Source of the DNA: Gemmatimonadota bacterium
GTDB lineage: Bacteria > Gemmatimonadota > Gemmatimonadetes > Longimicrobiales > Gaopeijiaceae
Direction: 5' to 3'
DNA length: 64,000 nt
Assembly (NCBI GenBank): GCA_022826005.1
Contig: JAJDVT010000070.1
Coordinates: forward strand, 1-64,000
Made by a program: the position numbers and the translations under genes. Shown one piece after another: positions 52,507-61,068 of this stretch (the first letter of the stretch is position 1; every line of letters starts with the position of its first letter). The notes under the pieces are model-generated. The model did not search any database. It saw nothing but the letters and a program-made list of their open reading frames with translations, and was not told the origin of the DNA.

Positions 52507-52573
52507 TGCGTGAGAGGGGACGGGGTTGGCGCGCTCTCTACTCCTCGAAAGGGTGCGCCGAAGCGTCCAGGCC

Positions 52574-52620
52574 GGATGCATCGCCGGTCGAATGCCGGGG
52601 GGATTCTGTCCACGGGCCGC
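52574..52620 (+). repeat. interspersed repeat copy
   Basis: GGATGCATCGCCGGTCGAAT, then GCCGGGGGGATTCTGTCCACGGGCCGC. It aligns with 45558-45604 over about 47 bases. It lies between two - strand genes, upstream of the peptidase start. Confidence 0.65.
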
Positions 52621-52898
52621 TAGGTGAGCCCCTTGATCCCCCAGCGGTAGATCCCCGTCATCAGCGCGGCGAAGATGACCGCGCCCGCCATCCCGCCCAG
52701 GCTCAGGGCCACCGGGTTGTCGAACTCGGCGATCCCGACGCCCAGCATCCCGCCGATGCATGCGGCGAAAGCCCCCAGCGTGAAGAGCAGGCGCGAGTGT
52801 CCGGGCGTCGTCTTGGGGAGCTTGATGACCGCCTTCATCGCCAGGCCGATGCATCCGCCCAGCACGATCCAGATAGCTACACCGATCCAGTTTTCCAT
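52620..52898 (-). CDS. small three-helix membrane protein
   Basis: A 92-residue protein with three hydrophobic segments (WIGVAIWIVLGGCIGLAMKA, LLFTLGAFAACIGGMLGVGI, ALSLGGMAGAVIFAALMTGI). Glycine-rich helices resemble the GlsB/YeaQ/YmgE (transglycosylase-associated) fold. The function is unknown. It ends against a repeat copy and starts 9 bases after the end of the coiled-coil gene, so the two probably share a transcript. Confidence 0.75.
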   Translation of the reverse strand: MENWIGVAIWIVLGGCIGLAMKAVIKLPKTTPGHSRLLFTLGAFAACIGGMLGVGIAEFDNPVALSLGGMAGAVIFAALMTGIYRWGIKGLT

Positions 52899-52907
52899 GA
52901 CCGCAAT

Positions 52908-53558
52908 CTACTTCCTTCCCATGCGCCGCTTCAACTCCTCGAGCCGGGCGTCGGCGACCTCCTCCCGCCGCGCCCGCCGCAGCGTCTCGTCGAATTCGGG
53001 ACCGTCATCGAAGAGGTCTTCCGCCGCCCCGGCGTGGTCCTCGTTGCCCGTGATCCGGTCGGCCATGCGGTCCAGCTCGCCGAAGAGGTCGTCGGAACGG
53101 TTGATCGAGCCCCGCGCCTGCGTCCGCCCGGCCGTCGCGGCCATCGAGTCGCGGTTGGCGCGCGCCTTCCTGATCTGCTGGATCATCTCTGCGTATTCGG
53201 ATTCGCGCAGGCGGATCTCGGCTTCGATGGCCTTTGCCTTGTCGGAGAGCACGCGCTGCCGATTGTCGTGCTTCCCGGCGAACTGCGCGGCGATGTCGGC
53301 AGTCTCCGTGTCGCCGATCTTGCGCGCCAACTCTTCCCGGCGCCGGCACACCTCGGCTTCCCGGCCCTCGGCGGCCGCCCGCTTGCGCGCGACGTTGAGC
53401 TGTTCCTTCAACGACTCGAGTCCCGCCTTTGCGGCCACTGTCTCCTTTTCCATCCCCTTCAGGAGTCCGTCGACCGTTTCGGTTACCCCTTCGCGCCTGA
53501 GTTCGCGGTTGAAGTTGTCCACCGCTTCCCGGAACGCGTTCTTCAAGTTCTCGAACAT
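52908..53558 (-). CDS. coiled-coil protein, PspA/IM30-like
   Basis: A 216-residue, almost entirely helical protein starting MFENLKNAFREAVDNFNREL. Heptad patterns run from about residue 35 to 150 (GLESLKEQLNVARKRAAAEG; ELARKIGDTETADIAAQFAG; AIEAEIRLRESEYAEMIQQI). A less ordered tail ends DARLEELKRRMGRK. The arrangement recalls PspA/IM30 membrane-guarding proteins, but the amphipathic start helix is weak, so the family is only suggested. Confidence 0.65.
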   Translation of the reverse strand: MFENLKNAFREAVDNFNRELRREGVTETVDGLLKGMEKETVAAKAGLESLKEQLNVARKRAAAEGREAEVCRRREELARKIGDTETADIAAQFAGKHDNRQRVLSDKAKAIEAEIRLRESEYAEMIQQIRKARANRDSMAATAGRTQARGSINRSDDLFGELDRMADRITGNEDHAGAAEDLFDDGPEFDETLRRARREEVADARLEELKRRMGRK

Positions 53559-53568
53559 GGCAATAATC

Positions 53569-54771
53569 CTAATCAGACGGTGGGAAGCCCGCACCGGCAC
53601 CGGGCGGCGGGTGTCCACTGACGGGGCTGGGGGCGTGTTCATGGCCGTCCGTGCGCACAGCGTCCAGGCGCGTCGAGAGCCCGTGCAGCACCCCGCCCTC
53701 CGAGAAACCGGGGAAGAGCGCGCTCTCGGGGCGCGGCAGGTGATCACGCGAGGCCAGCGCCAGATCCGCCGCCGCATCGACCGCTTTCCGCGCCTCCTCC
53801 TCGGCCGCCTCGATTTCCTCCACCGTGATGCCCCGGTCGATCAGGTAGGCCTCGAACAGACCCACCGGGTCGCGACGCCCCCAGTGCTCGAAGAGTTCGG
53901 GTGCGAAGGTCTCGCGCGCTTCACGCTCGTCGTGGGTGGCATGTCCGCCCATGCGGAAGGTCTCGGCGACCATGATCACCGGCCCCTCGCCCCGCAGGCA
54001 CTGCTCCCTTGCGGTCGCAGCCGCCGCGTAGACGTCGATCACGTTGTTGCCGTCGCACTCCAGCCCGGTGAGTCCGTAGACGGCGGGAATGTCGGCCATC
54101 GCACCGGCGCCATGCTGGGCGAGCCGTGTCCCGAGCGCGACCTGGTTGTTCTGGATTACGACAATCAGCGGCACTCCGGCCCGCGCCGCGAAGACCATTC
54201 CCTCGTGGAAGGCGGCGGTGCGGGTGGCCCCGTCGCCGGTCCATGTGAGCGCCACGCGCCCCTCGCCCAGGTTCCTGAAGGCGAGGGCGGCGCCCGCCGC
54301 GACCGGAACGCTGGTACCCATGTGGCTTACCGGCTGGATCACTCCCCTGGCGATGTCTCCGTAGTGGAAGTCCCGCCCCCCGCTCGGGCTGTCCGCGGTG
54401 GCGAGGTAGCAGGTGAAGCCGTCCTCCAGCGGCAGGCCCATCATGTGACAGGCACCGGCGTTGCGGATCATCGGGATTACGACATCCTGCGCCCGCTCGA
54501 GAGCGGCTACGCAGCCGACGGTGACGGCCTCCTCTCCGACGCCCAGCCACGCCTTGCTGATCACGCCCTGCCGAACCCACCGCTTCAGCCCGATATCCTG
54601 CAGACGGGTGACGACGAGGTCGCGGTAGATCCGCAGGAGATCGGTGTGCGCAAGCCTCGAGGCGTGCTCGGCGCTGCCGCGCTTGATCCGGTCGCGATAT
54701 GCCCGCACGAGCACTGGATCTGCTGTCCAGTTCCGGTATTCCGGGGGATCGAAGACGGGGTGACGCTTCAA
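53569..54771 (-). CDS. 2-oxo-acid dehydrogenase E1 component, alpha subunit
   Basis: A 400-residue thiamine-diphosphate enzyme. Features: RQGVISKAWLGVGEEAVTVG, MIRNAGACHMMGLPLEDGF, SHMGTSVPVAAGAALAFRNL, and the cofactor motif TGDGATRTAAFHEG...VVIQNN (GDG to NN). It decarboxylates pyruvate or branched-chain 2-oxo acids as part of the E1 alpha2beta2 core. The expected beta subunit and E2 genes are not adjacent, which is unusual; they must lie elsewhere. The C-terminal 40 residues are proline-rich and unique. Confidence 0.88.
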   Translation of the reverse strand: MKRHPVFDPPEYRNWTADPVLVRAYRDRIKRGSAEHASRLAHTDLLRIYRDLVVTRLQDIGLKRWVRQGVISKAWLGVGEEAVTVGCVAALERAQDVVIPMIRNAGACHMMGLPLEDGFTCYLATADSPSGGRDFHYGDIARGVIQPVSHMGTSVPVAAGAALAFRNLGEGRVALTWTGDGATRTAAFHEGMVFAARAGVPLIVVIQNNQVALGTRLAQHGAGAMADIPAVYGLTGLECDGNNVIDVYAAAATAREQCLRGEGPVIMVAETFRMGGHATHDEREARETFAPELFEHWGRRDPVGLFEAYLIDRGITVEEIEAAEEEARKAVDAAADLALASRDHLPRPESALFPGFSEGGVLHGLSTRLDAVRTDGHEHAPSPVSGHPPPGAGAGFPPSD

Positions 54772-55141
54772 GGTCTGGCGTTTGTAGGTGAATCCGCGCG
54801 GGCACAGGGACCGGGGGGGCGCCGCGCTGGCAGAAGCCCTGTGAGAGACGACGGTAAGCTACCAGCCACCGGACCCGGCGAGCAAACGCCAGACTGGCTG
54901 ACTGCGGATTTGGGCGGATACGACTCCAACGTCGACGCACAGCGTTCCGGCGCAGGCCACCTGGCGCCCAGTGTCCTGGCGCGTAGCGGATAAGTCCCCC
55001 TTGGGGCCAAGTTGCGACGCAGGTGGATCGACCGTAAACTTGGGACGCTTCCTGGCCCTTTTTTTGGGGGCTCCATGGAGGTTCTGCCGGGGCCGTGAGG
55101 CTCCGCGTATTGGCAGGTTTCTCATTACCGGGGACTGAGAG
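54772..55141. other. gene-free stretch with a 12-base inverted repeat
   Basis: No supported gene is seen. GTCTGGCGTTTG (54773-54784) and CAAACGCCAGAC (54883-54894) are exact reverse complements about 98 bases apart. A C/T-rich run (CCCTTTTTTTGGGGG) at about 55057-55071 could act as a weak terminator. The region probably holds the divergent promoters of the E1 alpha and V4R-like genes. Confidence 0.35.
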
Positions 55142-55747
55142 TTGGCGGAAGCGCAGGCGGGGATCGCAGCCGAAGTGACGCTTGCCCTCCTGGAGGCGAT
55201 CAAGACCAGGGACCGGCCCCACGAGTTCCTGGATGACGACGACATCTACCGTACGATGCCGCGCCGGTTCGGGCTGAGCGCCGTAATCGAGCGGCAAATC
55301 GAGCTATATCGGCAGCGTGCCCGAAAGGGAGTCCGCCTCACCAGCGCCGAACTTGCCGAATTCATGGAGCTGGTGATCCGGCGGCCCGATTCGGCTGAGA
55401 TCTTCCGCGAAATGGGGGCTGCCCTGGCGATGCGGCAGATTCCGCGCCGGGCGTGGTTGCTCCCGCGATTCCTGCGCCTCCGCCGGACGAAGAAGAGGGT
55501 TCGCAATTCGCTTCGCCGGCTCTTCGGCCGCCGGATTGGCGGCTTCGCCTCCGGGACGTTCATCTTCGAGGTGTCAGCGTCTCCGTTCGTACAGGTGGAT
55601 CCTTCCGGAGATGCCTGTGAAATCGTCACCGGCTACTGTCGGCAGGCGTTGGAGAAGGCCGTCGATTCCAGGATGAAGGTGACCAAGCGCCGCTGCGAGA
55701 ACCGGGGCGATGGGGTATGCCGTTGGGTGGCGGAATTCGGTCCGTGA
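55142..55747 (+). CDS. V4R-like (4-vinyl reductase type) domain protein
   Basis: A 201-residue protein from a TTG start. The N-terminal half is helical and not recognised (LLEAIKTRDRPHEFLDDDDI; LTSAELAEFMELVIRRPDSA), then a basic stretch RRTKKRVRNSLRRLFGRR. The C-terminal part FEVSASPFVQVDPSGDACEI, VTGYCRQALEKAVD and KRRCENRGDGVCRWVAEF carries the C...GDGVCRW pattern of V4R domains, which bind small molecules or metals in regulators. It stands alone between divergent and convergent neighbours. Confidence 0.6.
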   Translation: MAEAQAGIAAEVTLALLEAIKTRDRPHEFLDDDDIYRTMPRRFGLSAVIERQIELYRQRARKGVRLTSAELAEFMELVIRRPDSAEIFREMGAALAMRQIPRRAWLLPRFLRLRRTKKRVRNSLRRLFGRRIGGFASGTFIFEVSASPFVQVDPSGDACEIVTGYCRQALEKAVDSRMKVTKRRCENRGDGVCRWVAEFGP

Positions 55748-55775
55748 TCCCGGGCAGTTGGCTGGCTTGGCTAAG

Positions 55776-56216
55776 CTAAGTCCTGCCATCCCACAGGTGA
55801 TAGAGCATCAGGTAGACCACGAGACCTGTGAGCGACACGTACAGCCAGACGGGGAAGGTCCAGCGTGCCAGGCGCCTGTGGGCGCCAAAGCGCTGCCGGC
55901 TGGCCAGGAAGAGAAGGCGCAGGACCAGCGGCACGACGACGATGGCCAGCACCATGTGGCTGAAGAGGATGGCCAGGTACCAGGGGCGCACCGGGTCGGG
56001 GCCCGGGAAGGGGTGGCTGCCGGTCAGCGAGAAGCGCGTCACATAGAAGACGAGGAACAGGGCGCCGGAGGTGACTGCGCCCAGCATGCAGAGCCGGTGC
56101 CGCGCGATGTCCCGCCGCAGGATGAAACGGAGACCTGCGAGCAGCAGCACCGCACTCGTGAGGTTCAGGCCCGCGTTTACCGTGGCCAGGGCGCGGGCGA
56201 AGGCTTCGGCGGTCAC
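55776..56216 (-). CDS. DUF420 membrane protein (CtaM-like)
   Basis: A 146-residue protein from a GTG that overlaps the ctaA stop (GTGA). Four membrane segments: ATVNAGLNLTSAVLLLAGLRF, LGAVTSGALFLVFYVTRF, LAILFSHMVLAIVVVPLVL and FPVWLYVSLTGLVVYLMLYH. Histidines in RHRLCML, FSHMVLA, AHRRLAR and LYHLW are the family's conserved positions. DUF420 proteins such as CtaM are needed for heme-copper oxidase maturation, fitting its coupling to heme A synthase. Confidence 0.9.
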   Translation of the reverse strand: MTAEAFARALATVNAGLNLTSAVLLLAGLRFILRRDIARHRLCMLGAVTSGALFLVFYVTRFSLTGSHPFPGPDPVRPWYLAILFSHMVLAIVVVPLVLRLLFLASRQRFGAHRRLARWTFPVWLYVSLTGLVVYLMLYHLWDGRT

Positions 56217-57163
56217 GGAGCGGCGGTCGTGGGGGCGGGACCGCGGTCCCGCGTGGTCATCGCCACCGCGAGAGTGAGGAGGATCGCGGCAAGCAGGGTG
56301 TGCGAGGACACATACGGCGGCTCCAGGCGGAAGGCGACCGAAAGGAAGCCCAGCAGCACCTGCGCCACCACCCCGGCCGCGAGGCCCGCTGCCAGCCGCC
56401 GCTGCACCGCATCGGCCGTACGGGTGAACACCAGCCAGCTCCCCCGCAACACGACGATGGCGACGGCCAGACCGAGGACCCGGTGCAGGAAGTGGAGTTG
56501 CACCATGGGGTGGACAAGGGGCGGGACCACCCGGCCGAGGCACAGGGGCACGTCCGGGCACGCCATCCCGGCGTCGGTGTGTCGCACCAGCGCCCCGACG
56601 ATCGATTGGGCGAAGATCACCGTGGCCGCCCACAGGCCCGCGCGCCGGGCGACGCCGCCGTCTCCCGTCCCGTCGCGGTCTGCACCGACCGCGCCGGCCC
56701 CGCCGTCGTCCGTCTCTCCCCCGGCAGTGCCGACATTGCCCCCGGTTCGCACCAGCATCACGGTGACGAGGCCCAGGAAGAGGAAGGCCAGCGCCAGGTG
56801 GGAGGTGGAGATGGCGTCGGGCAGCCGGTAGATGACGGTCAGGCCGCCCAGGACGGACTGCACGATGAGCAGGCCGAGCCCGAGGTAGCCCATCCGGAGG
56901 AGGGCCGTGCGCCCGGGAAGGGTGGTGGCAGGGGTGAGGCGCAGCGCGATCACCGCAGCCGCGAAGAGGAGCACGAGCGCCCCCGCCCAGAGGCGGTGCA
57001 GGTGCTCCCAGAAGACGCCGCCCTTCATCTCCGGCATCATCGTGCCGAAACAGGTGGGCCAGTCTGGGCATGCGAGGCTGGAGCCGGTCGCGTGCACGAT
57101 GCTTCCGAGGAGGAGCAGCGCCAGGGTCCAGATGAGCACCGCCATGAGCAGAGCGCGTGCCAT
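56213..57163 (-). CDS. ctaA: heme A synthase
   Basis: A 316-residue protein with eight membrane segments in two fourfold halves. Heme-ligand histidines lie in FWEHLHRLWAGALV and STSHLALAF for the first half, and in QLHFLHRVLGLAVAI and SSHTLLAAI for the second half. The cysteine pair CPDWPTC (and CPDVPLC in the second half) is the periplasmic loop signature of CtaA/Cox15. A glycine-rich linker (GGNVGTAGGETDDGGAG) joins the halves. It oxidises heme O to heme A for cytochrome oxidase. Its ATG overlaps the acyl-CoA dehydrogenase stop by one base. Confidence 0.93.
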   Translation of the reverse strand: MARALLMAVLIWTLALLLLGSIVHATGSSLACPDWPTCFGTMMPEMKGGVFWEHLHRLWAGALVLLFAAAVIALRLTPATTLPGRTALLRMGYLGLGLLIVQSVLGGLTVIYRLPDAISTSHLALAFLFLGLVTVMLVRTGGNVGTAGGETDDGGAGAVGADRDGTGDGGVARRAGLWAATVIFAQSIVGALVRHTDAGMACPDVPLCLGRVVPPLVHPMVQLHFLHRVLGLAVAIVVLRGSWLVFTRTADAVQRRLAAGLAAGVVAQVLLGFLSVAFRLEPPYVSSHTLLAAILLTLAVAMTTRDRGPAPTTAAP

Positions 57164-59025
57164 CAGTCGCAGATTCCCTGCTCAAGCCAGCCGTACCGGT
57201 CGGCCATGGCCCGCTGCGCGACGCGGTAGATGCGGGTGTCGTCGTTGCGAAAGACCTGCCGGAAAGCCGCGTCGATCCTGCGCCGGGCCATCCTGCAAGC
57301 CGCGTCGGCCAGCTCGATGGCGGTGCCGTCGCCGGGCTGCTCGGCGGCGATCTTCATGGCGCGCACGCACGCAGCCGTCATCACGAAGAGGTCGCAGCCG
57401 ATGTCGACCAGGCGGCCGAGGACGGCCTGGCGAAGCTCGAGCTTCGGCCCGAAGCGGATCATGGCGTGGAAGATCGTGCGGGCCAGCTTGCGGGACTTGC
57501 GGTTCGCGTAGCGCGTGTGCCCGGCGAGAGGACCGAAATCGCTGTAGCGGGGCCAGCGTCCCCAGCCGAGCCACCTCGACGGGTACCACAGCGCATAGTG
57601 CGCCCCGGCTTTGGCCAGCGCCGCGAGGCGGGTCGGGGTCGAGAGTCGCGGATCGATCACCTTGCCGGCGACGGAAAGATGAGCGTCGACCGCCTCACGG
57701 GCGATGAAGAGCCGCATGATCTCGCTGGACCCCTCGAAGATCAGGTTGATGCGCGCGTCACGCATGCAGCGCTCCACGGGCGCGGGATCCTCGCCCCGGG
57801 CGCGCAGCGAGTCGGCGGTCTCGTAGCCCCGGCCGCCGCGGATCTGCACGGCGTCGTCCACCAGACCCCACATCTTCTCGCTGTGCCAGAGCTTGGCGGT
57901 GGCCGCCTCGAGCCGGATGTCGAGGGTGCCGAGGCCGGACATCGCCGCCGCGAGTTCGACCGAGGCATCCATCGCGTAGGTCTCCGCCGTCATCCGTCCC
58001 AGCATCTGCGCGACCGCGTCGTGCTTGCCGATCGGCGCGCCCCACTGTTCCCGCTTCGCCGCCCATGCGCGGCACAGGCGCAACAGGGCCTTCGCGCCAG
58101 CCGCGCAAAAGGCCGGCAGGGCGAGCCGCCCCGTGTTCAGGGTGATCAGCGCGAGTTTCAGCCCCAGCCCCTCGCCCCAGAGGAGGTTCTCCCGGGGCAC
58201 CTTCACGTCGCGAAAGTGGAGCACCCCGTTCGAGATCCCCTTGAGCCCCATGAAGCTGCAGATGTGGCCGACCTCCACGCCGGGCCAGTCGGTCTCGACG
58301 ATGAAGGCGCTGATGGGGCGCTTCCCCCTGACGCCGGGACGGGCGGGGGTACGGGCCATGACCACGAGAAGTTCGGCACGCGGGCCGTTCGTCGTCCACA
58401 GCTTCTCGCCGTTGAGGATGTAGTGCTCGCCGTCTTCGGAGGGCTCTGCGAAGGTGGACATGTTGGCGGGGTCCGACCCCACTTCAGGCTCGGTAAGGGC
58501 GAAGGCCGAAAGCGCTCCGCCCGCCGCCCGCGGCAGGTATTTCCGCTTCTGCTCCTCGGTGCCGAAGAGGACCAGCGGGGTCGGCACGCCGATGGACTGG
58601 TGCGCCGATAGGAAGGCCGCGGTGGAGGCGCACCGGCAAGCCACCAGCGCGAGCGCCCGGTTGTACGAGGTCTGCGAGAGGCCGAGACCCCCGTATTCCC
58701 GCGGGATCTTGATGCCGAATGCGCCCAGCTCGGCGAGTCCTTGCAGCACCGACTCCGGAACCCAGGCGTCGCGATCCACGGCGTCGCCGTCGATGTTCTC
58801 GACGGTGAATCGCTCCAGGGCCTTCAGGAAGGGAGCCGCCCGCGCGGCCTCCTCGGGGTCCTGGGCGGGGTGGGGGTGGATGAGTTCCAGCGAAAGCCGG
58901 CCACCGAAAAGCTCCTTCATGAAGCTTCGCTTCTCCCAGCGCGCCTCGCGGGCGCTTTCGGCGACTTCGCGCGATTCCCGGGCGTCGCTTCGGACTCCAG
59001 TGGTCCTGCCGGCTTTTGTGCTCAC
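57163..59025 (-). CDS. acyl-CoA dehydrogenase
   Basis: A 620-residue flavoenzyme from a GTG start (VSTKAGRTTGVRSD). The core matches VLCAD/ACAD9-type enzymes: GAFGIKIPREYGGLGLSQTS, SAFALTEPEVGSDPANM, YILNGEKLWTTNG, VKVPRENLLWGEGLG, GKHDAVAQMLGRMTAETYA, QIRGGRGYETAD and the catalytic glutamate region LIFEGSSEIMRLFIAREAV. A C-terminal extension of about 170 residues, as in the long-chain enzymes, ends WLEQGICD. It starts inside the end of the patatin gene (4-base overlap). Confidence 0.93.
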   Translation of the reverse strand: MSTKAGRTTGVRSDARESREVAESAREARWEKRSFMKELFGGRLSLELIHPHPAQDPEEAARAAPFLKALERFTVENIDGDAVDRDAWVPESVLQGLAELGAFGIKIPREYGGLGLSQTSYNRALALVACRCASTAAFLSAHQSIGVPTPLVLFGTEEQKRKYLPRAAGGALSAFALTEPEVGSDPANMSTFAEPSEDGEHYILNGEKLWTTNGPRAELLVVMARTPARPGVRGKRPISAFIVETDWPGVEVGHICSFMGLKGISNGVLHFRDVKVPRENLLWGEGLGLKLALITLNTGRLALPAFCAAGAKALLRLCRAWAAKREQWGAPIGKHDAVAQMLGRMTAETYAMDASVELAAAMSGLGTLDIRLEAATAKLWHSEKMWGLVDDAVQIRGGRGYETADSLRARGEDPAPVERCMRDARINLIFEGSSEIMRLFIAREAVDAHLSVAGKVIDPRLSTPTRLAALAKAGAHYALWYPSRWLGWGRWPRYSDFGPLAGHTRYANRKSRKLARTIFHAMIRFGPKLELRQAVLGRLVDIGCDLFVMTAACVRAMKIAAEQPGDGTAIELADAACRMARRRIDAAFRQVFRNDDTRIYRVAQRAMADRYGWLEQGICD

Positions 59026-60275
59026 GTTGCCTTCCTGCGGTCGGTGGCGATAGGGCTCCCGGTTGTGGCGGTGGAACCGGCCACTCCTCCCGGGGGACCC
59101 CTTGGAATCTCGGTTGTTCCGTCCGGTTCCAGAAGGGCCGCGAGCTCCCCTTCGCGCGCCTCCGCGTCCTCCTCGCCCACCCGGATGAGTTTGGCGAGGT
59201 AGTCGGGCTGGAACATGATCATGCTCAGGAAGTCCGGCGCCTCGATCTGGCGGGTGCCCAGACCGCGAGTCAGGAAGCGGAAGGCCTTCGGCAGCTGGGG
59301 CTCGTAACGGTTGGCGAGCCGGGCCAGGTCTACCGACGGCCGCACCGTCAGAAGGCGAACCGGACGCATGCCGCCGCGCGCTTCCATCGGAAGACCGGCC
59401 AGGAGCCGGTTGATCGTCTCCAGCCGGTGGGCGTCGTCGTCGAGAAGGTCGAGGAAGACCGAGTTCATCATCACCCCGGCAACCTGTGCCGGCGGCGGGT
59501 AGCCGGTGACTGTGGGCCGGTTCGCCTGACGTGCGGTCGGGGAGTGGCGCGTGCTGATCGCAAGAAGGCGGCCTGCGCCCAGGTGCAGGGCGGGGGACAG
59601 CGGAGCGGCCAGCCGGATGCCGCCGTCCCCGAACCAGTGCGGCCCGATCTGGACGGCGGGGAAGACAAGCGGGAGCGCGGAGGAGGCCATCACGTGCTCT
59701 ACGGTGAGGGTCGTGAGCCGGGAACGGCGGGTGGGGCGCTCCCACTCGGTAACGCCCTGGCCCTGGACCCAGAGGACGGACTGCCCCGTGGAGTAGTTGG
59801 TGGTGCTGAGCGCTACGGCCTTCAGCCTGCCCATGCGGAGGTTGTAGTTGATCCCCGTGAGTTCGCCGTTGATCGCGTGCATTGCGTCGGTGAGGTAGGC
59901 ACGCAGCGGTTCGGTGTCGAGTAGTCCGCGGACTCGCGGTGACGTCCTGGCACCGCCGGAAACGAGCTGGCGCGCCCACCGCAGCACGTGCCAGCCCAGC
60001 GACCCGACATCGGTGCGAAAGACATTGTCCACGTTCAGGTTGGACCACATGTGGTAGAGCTCTTCGGTGGCCTGCTCGAAGGTGCCGTGGTGGGCCGCGA
60101 GGTGGGCGGCGTTGATCGCGCCCGCGCTCACTCCGGTCACAATGGGGATCTCCAGACTCGGGAACCGGCGCGACAGGTAACGCAGAACCCCTGCCTGGTA
60201 GGCGGCCCGCGCTCCCCCGCCTCCCATCACGAACGCGAGGTCGACGTGCCTGCCTTCTCTGGAGTCTCCTGACAT
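59022..60275 (-). CDS. patatin-like phospholipase
   Basis: A 417-residue protein starting MSGDSREGRHVDLAFVMGGG. The oxyanion loop is GGGGARAAYQAG, the nucleophile elbow is GVSAGAINA (GxSxG), and the catalytic dyad aspartate lies in HWFGDGGIRLAAP (DGG). No signal peptide or membrane segment is seen. The C-terminal part is variable and ends in a Gly/Thr-rich tail. Patatin enzymes cut acyl chains from membrane lipids. Its coupling to the acyl-CoA dehydrogenase gene suggests that released fatty acids may be burned. Confidence 0.9.
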   Translation of the reverse strand: MSGDSREGRHVDLAFVMGGGGARAAYQAGVLRYLSRRFPSLEIPIVTGVSAGAINAAHLAAHHGTFEQATEELYHMWSNLNVDNVFRTDVGSLGWHVLRWARQLVSGGARTSPRVRGLLDTEPLRAYLTDAMHAINGELTGINYNLRMGRLKAVALSTTNYSTGQSVLWVQGQGVTEWERPTRRSRLTTLTVEHVMASSALPLVFPAVQIGPHWFGDGGIRLAAPLSPALHLGAGRLLAISTRHSPTARQANRPTVTGYPPPAQVAGVMMNSVFLDLLDDDAHRLETINRLLAGLPMEARGGMRPVRLLTVRPSVDLARLANRYEPQLPKAFRFLTRGLGTRQIEAPDFLSMIMFQPDYLAKLIRVGEEDAEAREGELAALLEPDGTTEIPRGPPGGVAGSTATTGSPIATDRRKAT

Positions 60276-60475
60276 CGGTTCCCGGGAGTGCGTGGACGGC
60301 GCCAGCGGCGTATGCCCGTAGTAATCTTGGGCACCCGCACGCCCCGTCAACCTGGAGAAGAACGCCGTCTCTGGAGCCGCTGCCCGCCCACCGCGAGCGG
60401 TCCGGGCCAGCTGATCGGCGGCTCCGGGGCGGGCGCGAGGCCGGATCGCAGGCTCGCGCGCGCCGCTGCCCCGCT

Positions 60476-60868
60476 CTACATCGTACTCTCCAGGACACCC
60501 CTTCCGATCGCCAGGATCCCGGCGGCCATGAAGACCATGGCCAGGATCGCTCCCACCAGGTGCGGCCCGTAGCTCTTCGCCTCCTGGGGGCGCCGCCTGA
60601 CCACGGACGTGGTGAACTGCGCCGCCGCCGCCGCCAGCAGCATCGTGAAGAGGTGGCCGATGATCGCCGTGTAGAAGGGCCGGGTGAAGAGGACGATGAA
60701 GCCGGTCAGGAGCTGGAGGTGGATGAGCCCGGTGAAGACGGCCGCCAGCCTGGCCATGGCCGACGAGTATTCCCGCTTTCCGAAAAAGCCGACTGCGGCG
60801 TAGAGGACCACGAACAGCCCTCCGGCGAGGACCAGAAAGCGAAGACCGGAATGGGCGGCGAAGAGCAT
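60476..60868 (-). CDS. small four-helix membrane protein
   Basis: A 130-residue protein starting MLFAAHSGLRFLVLAGGLFV. Four hydrophobic segments alternate with short loops (YAAVGFFGKREYSS; LIHLQLLTGFIVLFTRPFYT; LVGAILAMVFMAAGILAIGR). Histidines in the first and second segments (AAHSGLRF, LIHLQLL, IIGHLF) are noteworthy and could bind heme, as in small cytochrome-like membrane proteins, but no family was recognised. Confidence 0.75.
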   Translation of the reverse strand: MLFAAHSGLRFLVLAGGLFVVLYAAVGFFGKREYSSAMARLAAVFTGLIHLQLLTGFIVLFTRPFYTAIIGHLFTMLLAAAAAQFTTSVVRRRPQEAKSYGPHLVGAILAMVFMAAGILAIGRGVLESTM

Positions 60869-61068
60869 GGGCTGGGACTCCTTCGGGCTTTTGGGTTTGA
60901 ATGACCGAAGTCTGGCGGATGGACGCCCGGGGGGCAATCGCGGCCGGCCCGGAGCGGCGGCGTGCCGGGCTTCAACGATGCACGGTCCGGGGGTGTCTGT
61001 TTGGGAGTGGAGCAACATGTCGTCTCTCCGCACGGTCCTGAATTCGCACGACAAGGAACTCTCTCTTG

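Noticed and set aside
59030-60498. In-frame extension upstream of the acyl-CoA dehydrogenase (total over 1100 codons).
   Set aside because: The extension is arginine/proline-rich and antisense-like relative to the patatin frame on the same strand, which carries catalytic motifs. The dehydrogenase begins at the GTG at 59025.
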